A stretch of 64,000 nucleotides of DNA from Arcicella aurantiaca (lineage in GTDB: Bacteria > Bacteroidota > Bacteroidia > Cytophagales > Spirosomataceae), in the NCBI RefSeq assembly GCF_003148625.1, contig NZ_QGGO01000004.1, forward strand, positions 208,051 through 272,050. The letters run 5' to 3'. The position numbers and the translations under genes were made by a program. Every line of letters begins with the position of its first letter. Positions within the stretch are counted from its first letter, which is position 1. Shown in pieces: positions 27,121 through 35,526 of this stretch. The notes below the pieces were generated by a model that worked only from the letters and a program-made list of their open reading frames with translations, did no database searches and had not been told where the DNA came from.

Positions 27121-28143
27121 ATGAACTATAAACTTTTAGGAAAATCAGGATTAAGAGTTTCCGAAATCGCTTTGGGAACAATGACTTTCGGAACAGAATG
27201 GGGCTGGGGAGCAGATTATGATACCTCGAAAAAGGTTTTTGAGGCTTATGCCAATGCTGAGGGAAATTTCATTGATACTGCCAATCGTTATACAGAAGGA
27301 ACTTCTGAAAAAATGGTTGGAGAGTTCATCAATGCAGACCGTGACCATTTTGTTTTAGCTACAAAATATTCTCTTTTTGACCGCAAAGGTGACCCAAATT
27401 TTGCAGGAAATCATCGTAAAAATATGGTTCGTTCAGTTAATGAATCTTTAAAGCGACTTAAAACTGATTTTATTGACCTCTTGTGGGTTCATGCTTGGGA
27501 TGGTACAACGCCCGTTGACGAAATGATGCGAGCTTTGGATGATTTAGTCACCTCTGGGAAAATACAATATATCGGAATCTCAGACACACCTGCGTGGGTA
27601 GTTGCCCAAGCCAACACAATGGCTGATTTACGTGGCTGGAGTCGTTTTGTGGGTTTACAAGTAGAATATTCATTGATTCAACGTACCCCAGAACGTGATT
27701 TATTACCGATGGCGAAAGCTCTTGATTTGGCAGTAGCTCCGTGGGCGTCATTGGCAGGCGGTGCATTATCTGGAAAATATCTAAGAGGCGAAAAAGGGCG
27801 TGTGCCAGACAATAGTTTACGAATAAATGAACGTTCTCAGAAGATTACACAAGTTGTTGTGAATATAGCTGACGAAATTGGCGTAACGCCCTCACAAGTA
27901 GCATTAAACTGGTGTCGTCAGAAAAATCAGGTAGTTATTCCAATTGTTGGAGCAAGGTCTTTAACCCAAATTGAAGATTCTTTGGGCTGTGTAAACTTCA
28001 AATTATCACCCGAACAAATTACACAATTAGACGAAGTAAGCAAATTTGATTTAGGATTTCCGCACGATTTTTTAGCTTCGGAAAATGTCAAAAATATTCT
28101 TTCGGGCGAAACTTGGGGAAAATTAGAGAATCATAGGAGTTAG
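27121..28143 (+). CDS. Aldo/keto reductase
   Basis: 340 residues from ATG 27121 (MNYKLLGKSGLRVSEIALGT); a frame beginning at 27085 adds 12 residues outside the fold. The catalytic tetrad is complete: Asp52 and Tyr57 in DTANRYTEG, Lys82 in ATKYS, and His124 in LWVHAWDG. The NADPH-binding end (VVIPIVGARSLTQIEDSLG) is also clear. The sequence is of the YajO/Tas-like AKR group, which reduces diverse aldehydes. The substrate is unknown. It is monocistronic, divergent from scoB, and followed by a dispersed palindrome. Confidence 0.93.
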   Translation: MNYKLLGKSGLRVSEIALGTMTFGTEWGWGADYDTSKKVFEAYANAEGNFIDTANRYTEGTSEKMVGEFINADRDHFVLATKYSLFDRKGDPNFAGNHRKNMVRSVNESLKRLKTDFIDLLWVHAWDGTTPVDEMMRALDDLVTSGKIQYIGISDTPAWVVAQANTMADLRGWSRFVGLQVEYSLIQRTPERDLLPMAKALDLAVAPWASLAGGALSGKYLRGEKGRVPDNSLRINERSQKITQVVVNIADEIGVTPSQVALNWCRQKNQVVIPIVGARSLTQIEDSLGCVNFKLSPEQITQLDEVSKFDLGFPHDFLASENVKNILSGETWGKLENHRS

Positions 28144-28156
28144 ATTCAGCATTCTG

Positions 28157-28241
28157 TCTGAACTATGATTTAAAAGATGATTTAATTTTAAGATTTTCCC
28201 ATTATCCTAAAATCCTATAAGCATAAAAATCATAGTTCAGA
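28157..28241. repeat. Dispersed palindrome with TCTGAACTATGATTT arms
   Basis: Arms TCTGAACTATGATTT (28157-28171) and AAATCATAGTTCAGA (28227-28241) are perfect complements around an AT-rich middle. The arm sequence recurs at 166-179 near the left end of the window, so it is a genome repeat that here also sits between convergent genes. Confidence 0.7.
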
Positions 28242-28264
28242 TAGGGTCGCTCAGACCGAGCCAA

Positions 28265-29299
28265 TTACAAAACTACAATTTCATCAGCATTGGCTACCTC
28301 AAAGTTTTGAGTTTTCAAATTATCAGCGATTACTTCAGAAGATTCTCTTGCACGAGCAATAGCAATGACGTTTTTCTTTTCGTCTAAAATCTCAAAAACT
28401 TCTCCTTTTTCAAAAGAACCCATCACCTTTTTGATACCTACTGCCAACAAACTTTTTCTGTTCTCTAAAGCTACACTTGCCCCTGCATCAACTTGCACTT
28501 TTCCAGCAATGAGACTACCCGATGCTAACCATTTCTGACGTGCATTCAAAGCTACTTTCTCTGGAGCAAAGCTTGTACCATTCTGATTATCAATCGCTTT
28601 CAACATTCCATCTTCGGGTTTCATGCCAAAAATAACCACTCTTGTACCCATGCGGGTTGCCATACGAGTATAAGTTAATTTAGAAATCATACCGCCCAAA
28701 CCCAATGACGATTTATCATCATTTGCCAAGCCAATAACCGAAGAATCTACCTTTGGAATAAAAGGAATAATATTTTTATCAGCATCTAAAAGTCCACCAA
28801 CGGAAGTACATAAAAGCAAAGTATCTGCTCCGAAACCCGTTGCAATTAACGTTGCTAATTCGTCATTATCAGAGAATTTCAACTCTAAATTACTCACCAC
28901 GTCATTTTCATTGGCAATTGGAATAATCCCATTTTTCCAAAGTTCTTGATAAGTTTCTTTCAACTGTAAAAATTGATTTCTATTGGCAAAATGATGTCTT
29001 TCACAAAGACTTTGAGCAACGGTAATTCCGTATTTAGAGAAATATTGTGTGTATTTTGCTAATAAAAGTGGATTACCAATGGCTGCCGCCGCTTTTCTTT
29101 CAGAAATTGTTCCTTTATAATTTTGAATAAATCCTCTCCCTGCTCCTACCGCCCCCGACGATACCATAACAATTTGATAATCAGCATGAAGAATCGAAAT
29201 CTGACGAGCTATTTCTTGCAAAATATCTTCATTTAACTCGCCTGTTTTATGCGTAATTGAAGCAGTTCCAAATTTGATAACGATAATTGGTTTAGACAT
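28265..29299 (-). CDS. proB: Glutamate 5-kinase
   Basis: First enzyme of proline synthesis, phosphorylating L-glutamate. The 344 residues comprise an amino-acid-kinase domain (about 1-250) with IVIKFGTASITHKTGEL, VSSGAVGAG and NENDVVS, and a C-terminal PUA domain (about 265-340) as in E. coli ProB. The kinase-domain C-terminal part LGLGGMISKLTYTRMATRMG is typical. The partner proA is not adjacent, whereas many genomes pair the two. It converges on the aldo/keto reductase with a palindrome between them. Confidence 0.96.
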   Translation of the reverse strand: MSKPIIVIKFGTASITHKTGELNEDILQEIARQISILHADYQIVMVSSGAVGAGRGFIQNYKGTISERKAAAAIGNPLLLAKYTQYFSKYGITVAQSLCERHHFANRNQFLQLKETYQELWKNGIIPIANENDVVSNLELKFSDNDELATLIATGFGADTLLLCTSVGGLLDADKNIIPFIPKVDSSVIGLANDDKSSLGLGGMISKLTYTRMATRMGTRVVIFGMKPEDGMLKAIDNQNGTSFAPEKVALNARQKWLASGSLIAGKVQVDAGASVALENRKSLLAVGIKKVMGSFEKGEVFEILDEKKNVIAIARARESSEVIADNLKTQNFEVANADEIVVL

Positions 29300-29501
29300 T
29301 TCTAAATATATGATTGGAGAATAATGGAATGAGTGATTAATTTTTAACCTTGCAAAAATACGAATTATACTGAAAACATTTAGATTTACGAAAGGGTATT
29401 GGTATCCTCAATAAAATCGACACTTTGTAAATTCGCTTTTCTCAAATTGCGTTTAACTCATTAAATCGTTTTCAACTAATCACTAATTCTGTTTTTTCTC
29501 A

Positions 29502-30143
29502 CTAAACTTTAAAGAGATGTTCCAAAGCATTCTCTGTAAATAAACATCTTCGTTCAAGTGATTTTTTGAGCGCTTTTACATATTCACCACGAGGAATTTC
29601 AATAGCTCCAAAACGCCTAACATTATCGTTAATAAATTGAGTATCAAGCAATTCAAAACCTTGATTCTTTAATATTTCCATTAAATAATGAAACGCAACC
29701 TTTGAGCCATCAGGAACTTTATAAAACATCGACTCGCCAAAAAATGCCGCTCCGATTGATACTCCATAAAGCCCTCCAACTAAACGGTTTTCAATATACG
29801 TCTCAACAGAATATGCCAAGCCCATGTGATGTAATTCACAATAAGCTTCTATAATTTCTTCCGAAATCCAAGTTTCATCATCTCCTTTTCGGGCGGCTGC
29901 ACAATTTCTCATCACGCCTTCAAAATCGGTATTAATTCTTACTTCAAAAGTTTTTTTGTTAAGAACAGGACGTAACGATTTGGGCGGTTTATAAGTATCA
30001 ATCGGAATAATTGCCCTTGGGTCAGGCGAATACCAGTAAAGCGTTCCATCGGTATCAGCCATTGGAAAAATCCCATTCATGTAGCCATAAATAAGGTCGT
30101 CGGCAGTAAGTTTATTCGTATTTATTTTCGGAGAAACGGACAT
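29502..30143 (-). CDS. aat: Leucyl/phenylalanyl-tRNA-protein transferase
   Basis: Transfers Leu or Phe from tRNA to N-terminal Arg or Lys of proteins, marking them for ClpS/ClpAP degradation by the N-end rule. The 213-residue protein has the family signatures LIYGYMNGIFPMAD, YWYSPDPRAIIPI, GLAYSVE, GGLYGVSIGAAFFGESMF and LLDTQFINDNVRRFGA. It is monocistronic. It falls in the same window as clpP and clpX, but clpA and clpS are not seen here. Confidence 0.96.
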   Translation of the reverse strand: MSVSPKINTNKLTADDLIYGYMNGIFPMADTDGTLYWYSPDPRAIIPIDTYKPPKSLRPVLNKKTFEVRINTDFEGVMRNCAAARKGDDETWISEEIIEAYCELHHMGLAYSVETYIENRLVGGLYGVSIGAAFFGESMFYKVPDGSKVAFHYLMEILKNQGFELLDTQFINDNVRRFGAIEIPRGEYVKALKKSLERRCLFTENALEHLFKV

Positions 30144-30701
30144 CCTTTATTGTTAAGTATTTTGTACTAATTGATATTAAGTAAACTTCGCAAACTTCAA
30201 ATCTAATTTCACTTAAATCTTAATATTAGGCACAACATTTCATTTTTAGGTTTATCAATGCAAAATTTCATTATAAAGCATCTATCAATTTTATGAAAAA
30301 TATCTTTAAATTCCAAACAACACTCTATCTAAAATTCAATAATTTATTGATTTTCAATAACTTAAAAACATCTATCTACCATATAAAGCAAAAAGAGAAC
30401 CAAAGAACAAAGCTTTTAATATTTTGATTATTAACGGTTAAATAAGTCAATTGTTTTCCAAGATAAATCAAAATAAATATTCGTAAAAGAATAATAAAAA
30501 TTAGGCTGAATCACTTTTAAAACCTGTTTTTTACCCTTGTAAAAGGCGTTCTAAAAATAAAAACGCAAAAAAACATTGCATCTTCCATTTTGTTTTGGTA
30601 AACTTTGCATGATTATTCGATTTCAAGCATTTCAAGGTCGGTTAATTTACTTAATAAAAATGGAATACGAAGTAAAATTCATATCATATTCTTATCTCCC
30701 C
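30144..30701. other. Long AT-rich intergenic region before the arginine genes
   Basis: No convincing gene; a 44-codon frame at 30293-30427 looks like chance. A short hairpin GGCGTT/AACGC (about 30545-30566) is followed by A-runs. TTGCAT (30576) with TAAACTTTG (about 30599) is a possible promoter for the structured leader downstream. Confidence 0.4.
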
Positions 30702-30836
30702 ACACCTATTTTTAGGTGTACATTCTTCCGTAGGGTCTGATACCCTAATGCTTTTCTGTCTGTCTATGTGACAGATATTTTATCGAATTTTTTCGGGTAA
30801 ATCATTAACAATCTAAGGCTTTGTTTGAAGCCATAG
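30702..30836 (+). promoter_or_regulatory. Structured leader with consecutive hairpins upstream of the arginine-type GNAT gene
   Basis: In order: ACACCTA-TTTT-TAGGTGT (30702-30719), TAGGGT-ctgat-ACCCTA (30731-30747), TCTGTC...GACAGA (30755-30775), a TTTATCGAA/TTCGGGTAAA stem (about 30779-30801), and CTAAGGCTT...AAGCCATAG (30813-30836) followed by a run of seven T about 20 bases later. Close-packed stems in a leader of about 250 bases before a biosynthetic gene suggest an attenuator or riboswitch-like element. I do not recognise the class. Confidence 0.5.
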
Positions 30837-30890
30837 TTATTCATCATCTTGTTTTTTTAACATCAAAAACAATTTTAGCTAAAACTTAAA

Positions 30891-31631
30891 GTGGAAAAAG
30901 AATCAGCTTCTGAGGTTTTAACCAATAATTATACAGTTCAAGTTGCTACAACTGAACATTTACATCTTGCTGAAGCCATTTGTCACGAAATGGAAGAGTC
31001 TGCCAAAGCTCGTGGAACTGGTATTGCTAAACGTTCTCCAGAATATTTAAAAGATAAAATCAAGGAAGGGAAAGCTATCATTGCCACCAATGATGCAGGC
31101 GAATTTATTGGTTTCTGTTATGTAGAAACTTGGGAACATGGCAAATTTGTGGCAAATTCTGGCTTAATTGTAAAACCCGAATGGCGTAAATATGGTATTG
31201 CAAAGGCGGTGAAAGCAAAAGCCTTTGAATTATCACGCACTAAATACCCCGATGCAAAAATCATTGGTATAACTACGTCGTTGGCAGTAATGAAAATTAA
31301 CTCTGAATTGGGTTATGAGCCAACAACTTTCTCGGAATTGCCCGTAAATGATGCTTTCTGGAAAGGTTGTCAGTCGTGCGTGAATTATGACGTGTTGACT
31401 CGCACCGACCGCAAGCATTGTCTATGCACAGGTATGATTTTTGACCCAGAGTGGGAGAAAAACAAAGCCAAAAGAGAACAAGAAGCAAATGCTAATAAAG
31501 ATAAACAACAAGAAGAACACGAGCCGTGGAATTTCTTGAAAGACGTAAAAGTTTTAGAACGTTTGAAATCTATCAAAGAAAAGATGTTCTTGAAAATGCA
31601 AGCTAAAAGAGCAGAGAGACAGGCGGTGTAA
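30891..31631 (+). CDS. GNAT-family acyltransferase of the arginine pathway (ArgA-like)
   Basis: 246 residues, starting with GTG; no earlier or close ATG is available. The GNAT core (about 15-150) includes NSGLIVKPEWRKYGIAKAVK. A Cys-rich segment follows (CQSCVNYDVLTRTDRKHCLC), a probable metal site, then a charged helical tail. This GNAT-plus-Cys-motif protein is found ahead of argG in Bacteroidota and is taken to acylate glutamate, with acetyl-CoA or succinyl-CoA, as the first step to arginine. The acyl donor is not visible in the sequence; some Bacteroidota use succinylated intermediates. A terminator hairpin follows directly. Confidence 0.8.
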   Translation: MEKESASEVLTNNYTVQVATTEHLHLAEAICHEMEESAKARGTGIAKRSPEYLKDKIKEGKAIIATNDAGEFIGFCYVETWEHGKFVANSGLIVKPEWRKYGIAKAVKAKAFELSRTKYPDAKIIGITTSLAVMKINSELGYEPTTFSELPVNDAFWKGCQSCVNYDVLTRTDRKHCLCTGMIFDPEWEKNKAKREQEANANKDKQQEEHEPWNFLKDVKVLERLKSIKEKMFLKMQAKRAERQAV

Positions 31632-31641
31632 GGACACTATA

Positions 31642-31675
31642 AACTTCCCGAAAGTTTTAGAACTTTCGGGAAGTT
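31642..31675 (+). terminator. Strong hairpin after the ArgA-like gene
   Basis: AACTTCCCGAAAGTT and AACTTTCGGGAAGTT form a perfect 15-bp stem with a TTAG loop, 10 bases past the stop codon. There is no T-run behind it, so it may instead be a REP-like element or an mRNA 3' stabiliser. Confidence 0.6.
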
Positions 31676-31683
31676 CTCGCCGA

Positions 31684-31749
31684 TGTCTGTGTCTTCACAG
31701 ACGATTACATTAATTCAATTTGGAATGGTTGTCTGTGGAGACACAGACA
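31684..31749. repeat. Inverted repeat with GTCTGTGTCTTCACAGAC arms
   Basis: TGTCTGTGTCTTCACAGAC (31684-31702) matches the complement of 31731-31749 with one mismatch, and GCC...GGC bases extend the pairing. Each arm is also partly palindromic. It lies between the ArgA-like gene and an accessory membrane-protein gene. Confidence 0.65.
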
Positions 31750-31851
31750 ACGGCAGTAAGGCTGGAAGCCTATTAATACTAATCACTCGCAAGATGCGAG
31801 CGATTGATGAAGTTTGAAACACCCATAAAGGCAAAAAACATTGTCATACAC

Positions 31852-32643
31852 ATGAATTTGCAAGATATTTTACAACATTCTCACCACTTACTTGTACTAC
31901 TTGTTCTATTTATTTTGGCAAAAATATTTCCAACAAATAAAAAAGAAAAAGATTACAAAAAATACGAATTAGAAGATATTGAAAAAACATACAAAAAATA
32001 TCAATGGTCGCCATCAATTGCGATTTTGATAGTATTATTTGTAGGAGTTGTACTTTATTATTCACTTAGAAATATAAATATTTTACTACAAACTAAGCCA
32101 AAAGATGCTATTTTTTATCTACGCTTTGAAACTATGCCTTTGATTGTGACAATAGGTGTCATATTTACATTTTCAATATCAATCATGGAAAAATCAATGC
32201 TTTCTATGATGTCGAAAGAGGATTATGAGAAATTTAATACCAAATATGAATTAGAGTATGGACTTTCCTCCAATGGAGCAGAAGTTTTTGCAAAATATTG
32301 GAAGTTATTTTTTGGCTGTATTACTGTATTTTTAATTTTCTACTTTTGGAATATTGATGGTAAAATTACCAAAGACTCTATTGAATTAGGAGATTACGGA
32401 ACAACTGTAAAGAAGAAATACTCTCTTAATCAAGTCAAAAAAATACAATTCTATCCAAATCCTAACCCTGATATTGCTATTCTGGTTGAGGATGAATATA
32501 AAGTAATTTTCAACAATAGTGAAGAGTGGGACACAGGAAGTTCTGGTATAAGAGGAACGGAAAATTTATCAGAGGTTATGAAATACATTTCTGATAAATC
32601 TAAAATAAGAATTGATACTTTGATAGTACAAAAAAGCAAATAA
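31852..32643 (+). CDS. Four-helix membrane protein of unknown function
   Basis: 263 residues from ATG 31852 (MNLQDILQHSHH); the frame is open 48 bases further upstream, including an ATG at 31807. Four hydrophobic segments are clear: HLLVLLVLFILAKIF, SIAILIVLFVGVVLYYSL, MPLIVTIGVIFTFSISI and LFFGCITVFLIFYFW. The last 100 residues form a soluble domain (VKKIQFYPNPNPDIAILVED) that could be a small beta fold. I do not recognise the family. It sits between the first two arginine genes but has no evident link to the pathway, and repeats lie upstream of it. Confidence 0.7.
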   Translation: MNLQDILQHSHHLLVLLVLFILAKIFPTNKKEKDYKKYELEDIEKTYKKYQWSPSIAILIVLFVGVVLYYSLRNINILLQTKPKDAIFYLRFETMPLIVTIGVIFTFSISIMEKSMLSMMSKEDYEKFNTKYELEYGLSSNGAEVFAKYWKLFFGCITVFLIFYFWNIDGKITKDSIELGDYGTTVKKKYSLNQVKKIQFYPNPNPDIAILVEDEYKVIFNNSEEWDTGSSGIRGTENLSEVMKYISDKSKIRIDTLIVQKSK

Positions 32644-32707
32644 CAACGACTTTAAAATAAATTCAAAATACCAGCCATCACAATTTACGTGGTGCTGACA
32701 ACAAAAA

Positions 32708-33907
32708 ATGAGTAAACCAAAAGTAATCTTAGCATTTTCGGGAGGGCTTGATACCTCCTTTTGTGTAAAATATCTATCCGAAGACCGTGGATTTGAAGTA
32801 CATTCTGCCCTTGTGAATACAGGTGGTTTCAGCGAAGAGGAATTGAAAGACATTGAGCAGAAAGCCTACGGTTTGGGCGTTGCCAGTCACGTAACGTTGG
32901 ATGTAGTTGAAAAATACTACAACGATTGTATTCGCTACATGGTGTATGGTAATGTTTTGAAAAACAATACTTATCCGCTTTCAGTATCAGCAGAGCGTGT
33001 TTTTCAAGCAACTGCCGTTGCGGAATATGCCAACAAATTAGGTGCAAAAGCCATTGCACACGGAAGTACAGGAGCAGGAAACGACCAAGTTCGTTTTGAT
33101 GTGGTTTTCCAGATTATGGTTCCTGATGTGGAAGTAATTACGCCAATTCGTGATTTAAAATTATCTCGTGAAGCAGAAATTGAATATTTGAAAGGAAAAG
33201 GCGTTGTTCGTGACTGGACAAAATCTACTTATTCAATCAACAAAGGACTTTGGGGAACGTCGGTTGGCGGAAAAGAAACTTTGACTTCCAATGGATATTT
33301 ACCAGAATCAGCTTGGCCTACACAAGTAACTAAAACAGGCGAAGAAACGGTAAAATTACACTTTGAAAAAGGTCAATTAGTGGGAATCAATGGCGAAACA
33401 ATGTCACCTGTTGAGGCAATTTGTAAATTGACTGACATTGCAGCACCTTACGGCGTTGGTCGTGATATTCACGTGGGCGACACCATTATTGGTATCAAAG
33501 GACGTGTTGGTTTTGAAGCCGCAGCACCTTTGTTAATCATCAAAGCCCACCATTTATTAGAAAAACATACGCTTACCAAACAACAATTATACTGGAAACA
33601 GACTTTGGGTGAAACTTACGGAACGATGCTCCACGAAGGACAATTCTTAGAGCCTGTTGTTCGTAACTTTGAGACTTTCTTGGCTGATACTCAAGACAAT
33701 GTAACAGGAACGGTTGATATTCATTTAGCACCGTATCGTTACCAATTGATTGGTATTGAATCAAAATACGATTTGATGTCATCAATTTTTGGAACTTATG
33801 GAGAGATGAATAATTCGTGGACTGGAGATGATGTAAGAGGATTCTCGAAAATTGTGTCAAATCAGACGATGATTCATCGTAAGGTTACGGATTATGCAGG
33901 AAAGTAA
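32708..33907 (+). CDS. argG: Argininosuccinate synthase
   Basis: Joins citrulline and aspartate with ATP to make argininosuccinate. The 399-residue protein starts KPKVILAFSGGLDTSFCVKYL, with the SGGLDTS PP-loop of the N-type ATP pyrophosphatase family. It continues with AHGSTGAGNDQVRFD (ATP/citrulline site), PIRDLKLSREAEIEYL and YSINKGLWGTSVGG. It is the second member of the arginine gene set in the window. argH is not seen. Confidence 0.97.
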   Translation: MSKPKVILAFSGGLDTSFCVKYLSEDRGFEVHSALVNTGGFSEEELKDIEQKAYGLGVASHVTLDVVEKYYNDCIRYMVYGNVLKNNTYPLSVSAERVFQATAVAEYANKLGAKAIAHGSTGAGNDQVRFDVVFQIMVPDVEVITPIRDLKLSREAEIEYLKGKGVVRDWTKSTYSINKGLWGTSVGGKETLTSNGYLPESAWPTQVTKTGEETVKLHFEKGQLVGINGETMSPVEAICKLTDIAAPYGVGRDIHVGDTIIGIKGRVGFEAAAPLLIIKAHHLLEKHTLTKQQLYWKQTLGETYGTMLHEGQFLEPVVRNFETFLADTQDNVTGTVDIHLAPYRYQLIGIESKYDLMSSIFGTYGEMNNSWTGDDVRGFSKIVSNQTMIHRKVTDYAGK

Positions 33908-33921
33908 ATAACGTTTATGAG

Positions 33922-33973
33922 TTAAGTGTTTATGAGTTTATGGTGCTAAGAATCATTGCTCATAAACACTTAA
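33922..33973 (+). terminator. Inverted repeat after argG
   Basis: AAGTGTTTATGAG pairs with CTCATAAACACTT. The words also belong to the CTCATAAA repeat family seen upstream of argC, so the element may act as both repeat and terminator. Confidence 0.5.
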
Positions 33974-34021
33974 TCAATCTTTTCATTGATTAAAAAATTC
34001 TACAAACCACATCAATATATT

Positions 34022-34378
34022 ATGCAAAACTACAAAGACCTTAAAGTTTGGCAGAAATCACACCTTATTGTTCTAAAAGTTTATCAACTCACGAATGGCT
34101 TTCCTAAAAGTGAAGTTTACGGTTTGGTAAGTCAATATAGACGAAGTGCTGTTTCTGTTTCAGCAAATTTGGTAGAAGGATGTGGCAAATATTCATCAAA
34201 TGATATTGCTAATTTCTTTCAGATTGCACTTGGTTCACTCCATGAAAGTGAATATTACAATTTATTAAGTAAAGATTTAGCTTATATCTCTGAAGAGGAG
34301 TACAAAAACTTAGAGGAACAATTTAGAGAAGTTAAGGCTATGTTGGTTGCATTAATAAAAACCGTTCGGAATAAATAG
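34022..34378 (+). CDS. Four-helix-bundle protein (23S rRNA IVS type)
   Basis: 118 residues from ATG 34022 (MQNYKDLKVWQKSHLIVLKV); the frame open to 33986 adds 12 residues outside the domain. The opening DLKVWQKS, the central YGLVSQYRRSAVSVSANLVEG and the late LHESEYYNLLSKDLAYI are diagnostic of the S23 / four-helix-bundle family. Family members were first seen in intervening sequences of 23S rRNA genes and are often solitary or next to transferred DNA. The molecular role is unknown. Its place between argG and argC looks like an insertion. Confidence 0.9.
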   Translation: MQNYKDLKVWQKSHLIVLKVYQLTNGFPKSEVYGLVSQYRRSAVSVSANLVEGCGKYSSNDIANFFQIALGSLHESEYYNLLSKDLAYISEEEYKNLEEQFREVKAMLVALIKTVRNK

Positions 34379-34461
34379 TTTATGAAGTATTTTTATGAAG
34401 TAAAAATAGATAAAACGTAAGTAAAAGAAAATATCTATCTCTTACAAATTGTCATCTTTAG

Positions 34462-34498
34462 CACTCATAAACTCATAAACTACTGAACTCATAAACTA
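34462..34498. repeat. CTCATAAA tandem repeat directly upstream of argC
   Basis: Four imperfect copies of ACTCATAAACT end 5 bases before the argC start codon. The same word appears in inverted orientation after argG. Confidence 0.7.
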
Positions 34499-34503
34499 AA
34501 AAA

Positions 34504-35457
34504 ATGAAAATAGGAATAATAGGCGGTGCAGGATATACAGGAGGCGAATTACTCAGAATTTTAATCCATCACCCCGAAGCAGAAATAGTTTACGTAAACT
34601 CAAAATCTCAAGCAGGAAAACCTGTTTATAATACACACACTGATTTATTAGGCGATACTGATTTACGCTTCTCAGACGACTTACATACCAACGTTGATGT
34701 TATTTTTCTTTGCTCTGGACACGGAGAATCTAAGAAATTTTTAGCGGCAAATCCTGAATTTAAATCAGTAAAAATCGTTGATTTAAGTACAGATTATCGT
34801 GACCAATCGGAAGGTTTTGTGTATGGTTTGGCAGAATTGCAACGTGATAAAATCCGTCAGGCAAATCATATTGCTAATCCAGGTTGTTTTGCGACTTCCA
34901 TTGAATTGGCTTTGTTGCCTTTGGCACAAGCGGGTTTAATCCATGATGATGTTCATGTCTCGGCAGTTACGGGTTCTACGGGGGCAGGACAAAGCCTTTC
35001 ACCAACGGGGCATTTTTCTTGGAGAAGCAATAATATCTCCATTTATAAAGCCTTCACGCATCAGCATTTGACGGAAATTGGCATGGTGATTTCTTCATTT
35101 AATGGAGCAAATCCAACCGTTAATTTCATTCCATATCGTGGTACTTTTACTCGTGGAATTATGGCAAATGTTTATACTAAATTCTCAGGAACTTTAGCCG
35201 AAGCCAAAGAACTTTACAAAAACTACTATCAGTCGCACCCATTCACACACGTAAGTGATGTGGCAGTAGATGTGAAACAAGTAGTAAATACCAATAAATG
35301 TTTGATTTCTTTAGAAGTTCAAGACGGGAATTTACTCATAACCAGCATTATTGATAACCTCACAAAAGGAGCATCAGGACAGGCAGTTCAAAATATGAAT
35401 TTGATGTTTGGTCTTGATGAAAAAACTGGTTTAGGTTTGAAATCTGTTGGAATGTAA
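34504..35457 (+). CDS. argC: N-acetyl-gamma-glutamyl-phosphate reductase
   Basis: Third step of ornithine synthesis, reducing acyl-glutamyl phosphate to the semialdehyde with NADPH. The 317-residue protein begins MKIGIIGGAGYTGGELLRIL with the Rossmann GGAGYTG. It carries the catalytic cysteine in NPGCFATSIEL and the conserved region VTGSTGAGQSLSPTGHFSWR. The substrate may be the acetyl or the succinyl form, depending on the acyltransferase at 30891. A CAGACTTTAGTCTG palindrome follows. Confidence 0.96.
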   Translation: MKIGIIGGAGYTGGELLRILIHHPEAEIVYVNSKSQAGKPVYNTHTDLLGDTDLRFSDDLHTNVDVIFLCSGHGESKKFLAANPEFKSVKIVDLSTDYRDQSEGFVYGLAELQRDKIRQANHIANPGCFATSIELALLPLAQAGLIHDDVHVSAVTGSTGAGQSLSPTGHFSWRSNNISIYKAFTHQHLTEIGMVISSFNGANPTVNFIPYRGTFTRGIMANVYTKFSGTLAEAKELYKNYYQSHPFTHVSDVAVDVKQVVNTNKCLISLEVQDGNLLITSIIDNLTKGASGQAVQNMNLMFGLDEKTGLGLKSVGM

Positions 35458-35463
35458 TCGTAA

Positions 35464-35507
35464 CACAGACTTTAGTCTGTTAAATACTAAACAGACTAAA
35501 GTCTGTG
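35464..35507. repeat. Perfect 18-bp palindrome, CAGACTTTAGTCTG type
   Basis: CACAGACTTTAGTCTGTT (35464-35481) is the exact complement of AACAGACTAAAGTCTGTG (35490-35507) with an 8-base loop. Each arm is itself nearly palindromic. This is the structure of REP-type elements. It follows the argC stop codon directly and could double as a terminator. Confidence 0.75.
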
Positions 35508-35526
35508 CTACTAATAAATCCATAAA

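Noticed and set aside
30293..30427. 44-codon frame before the arginine leader
   Set aside because: No signal, motif or ribosome-binding feature; composition fits chance in AT-rich DNA.
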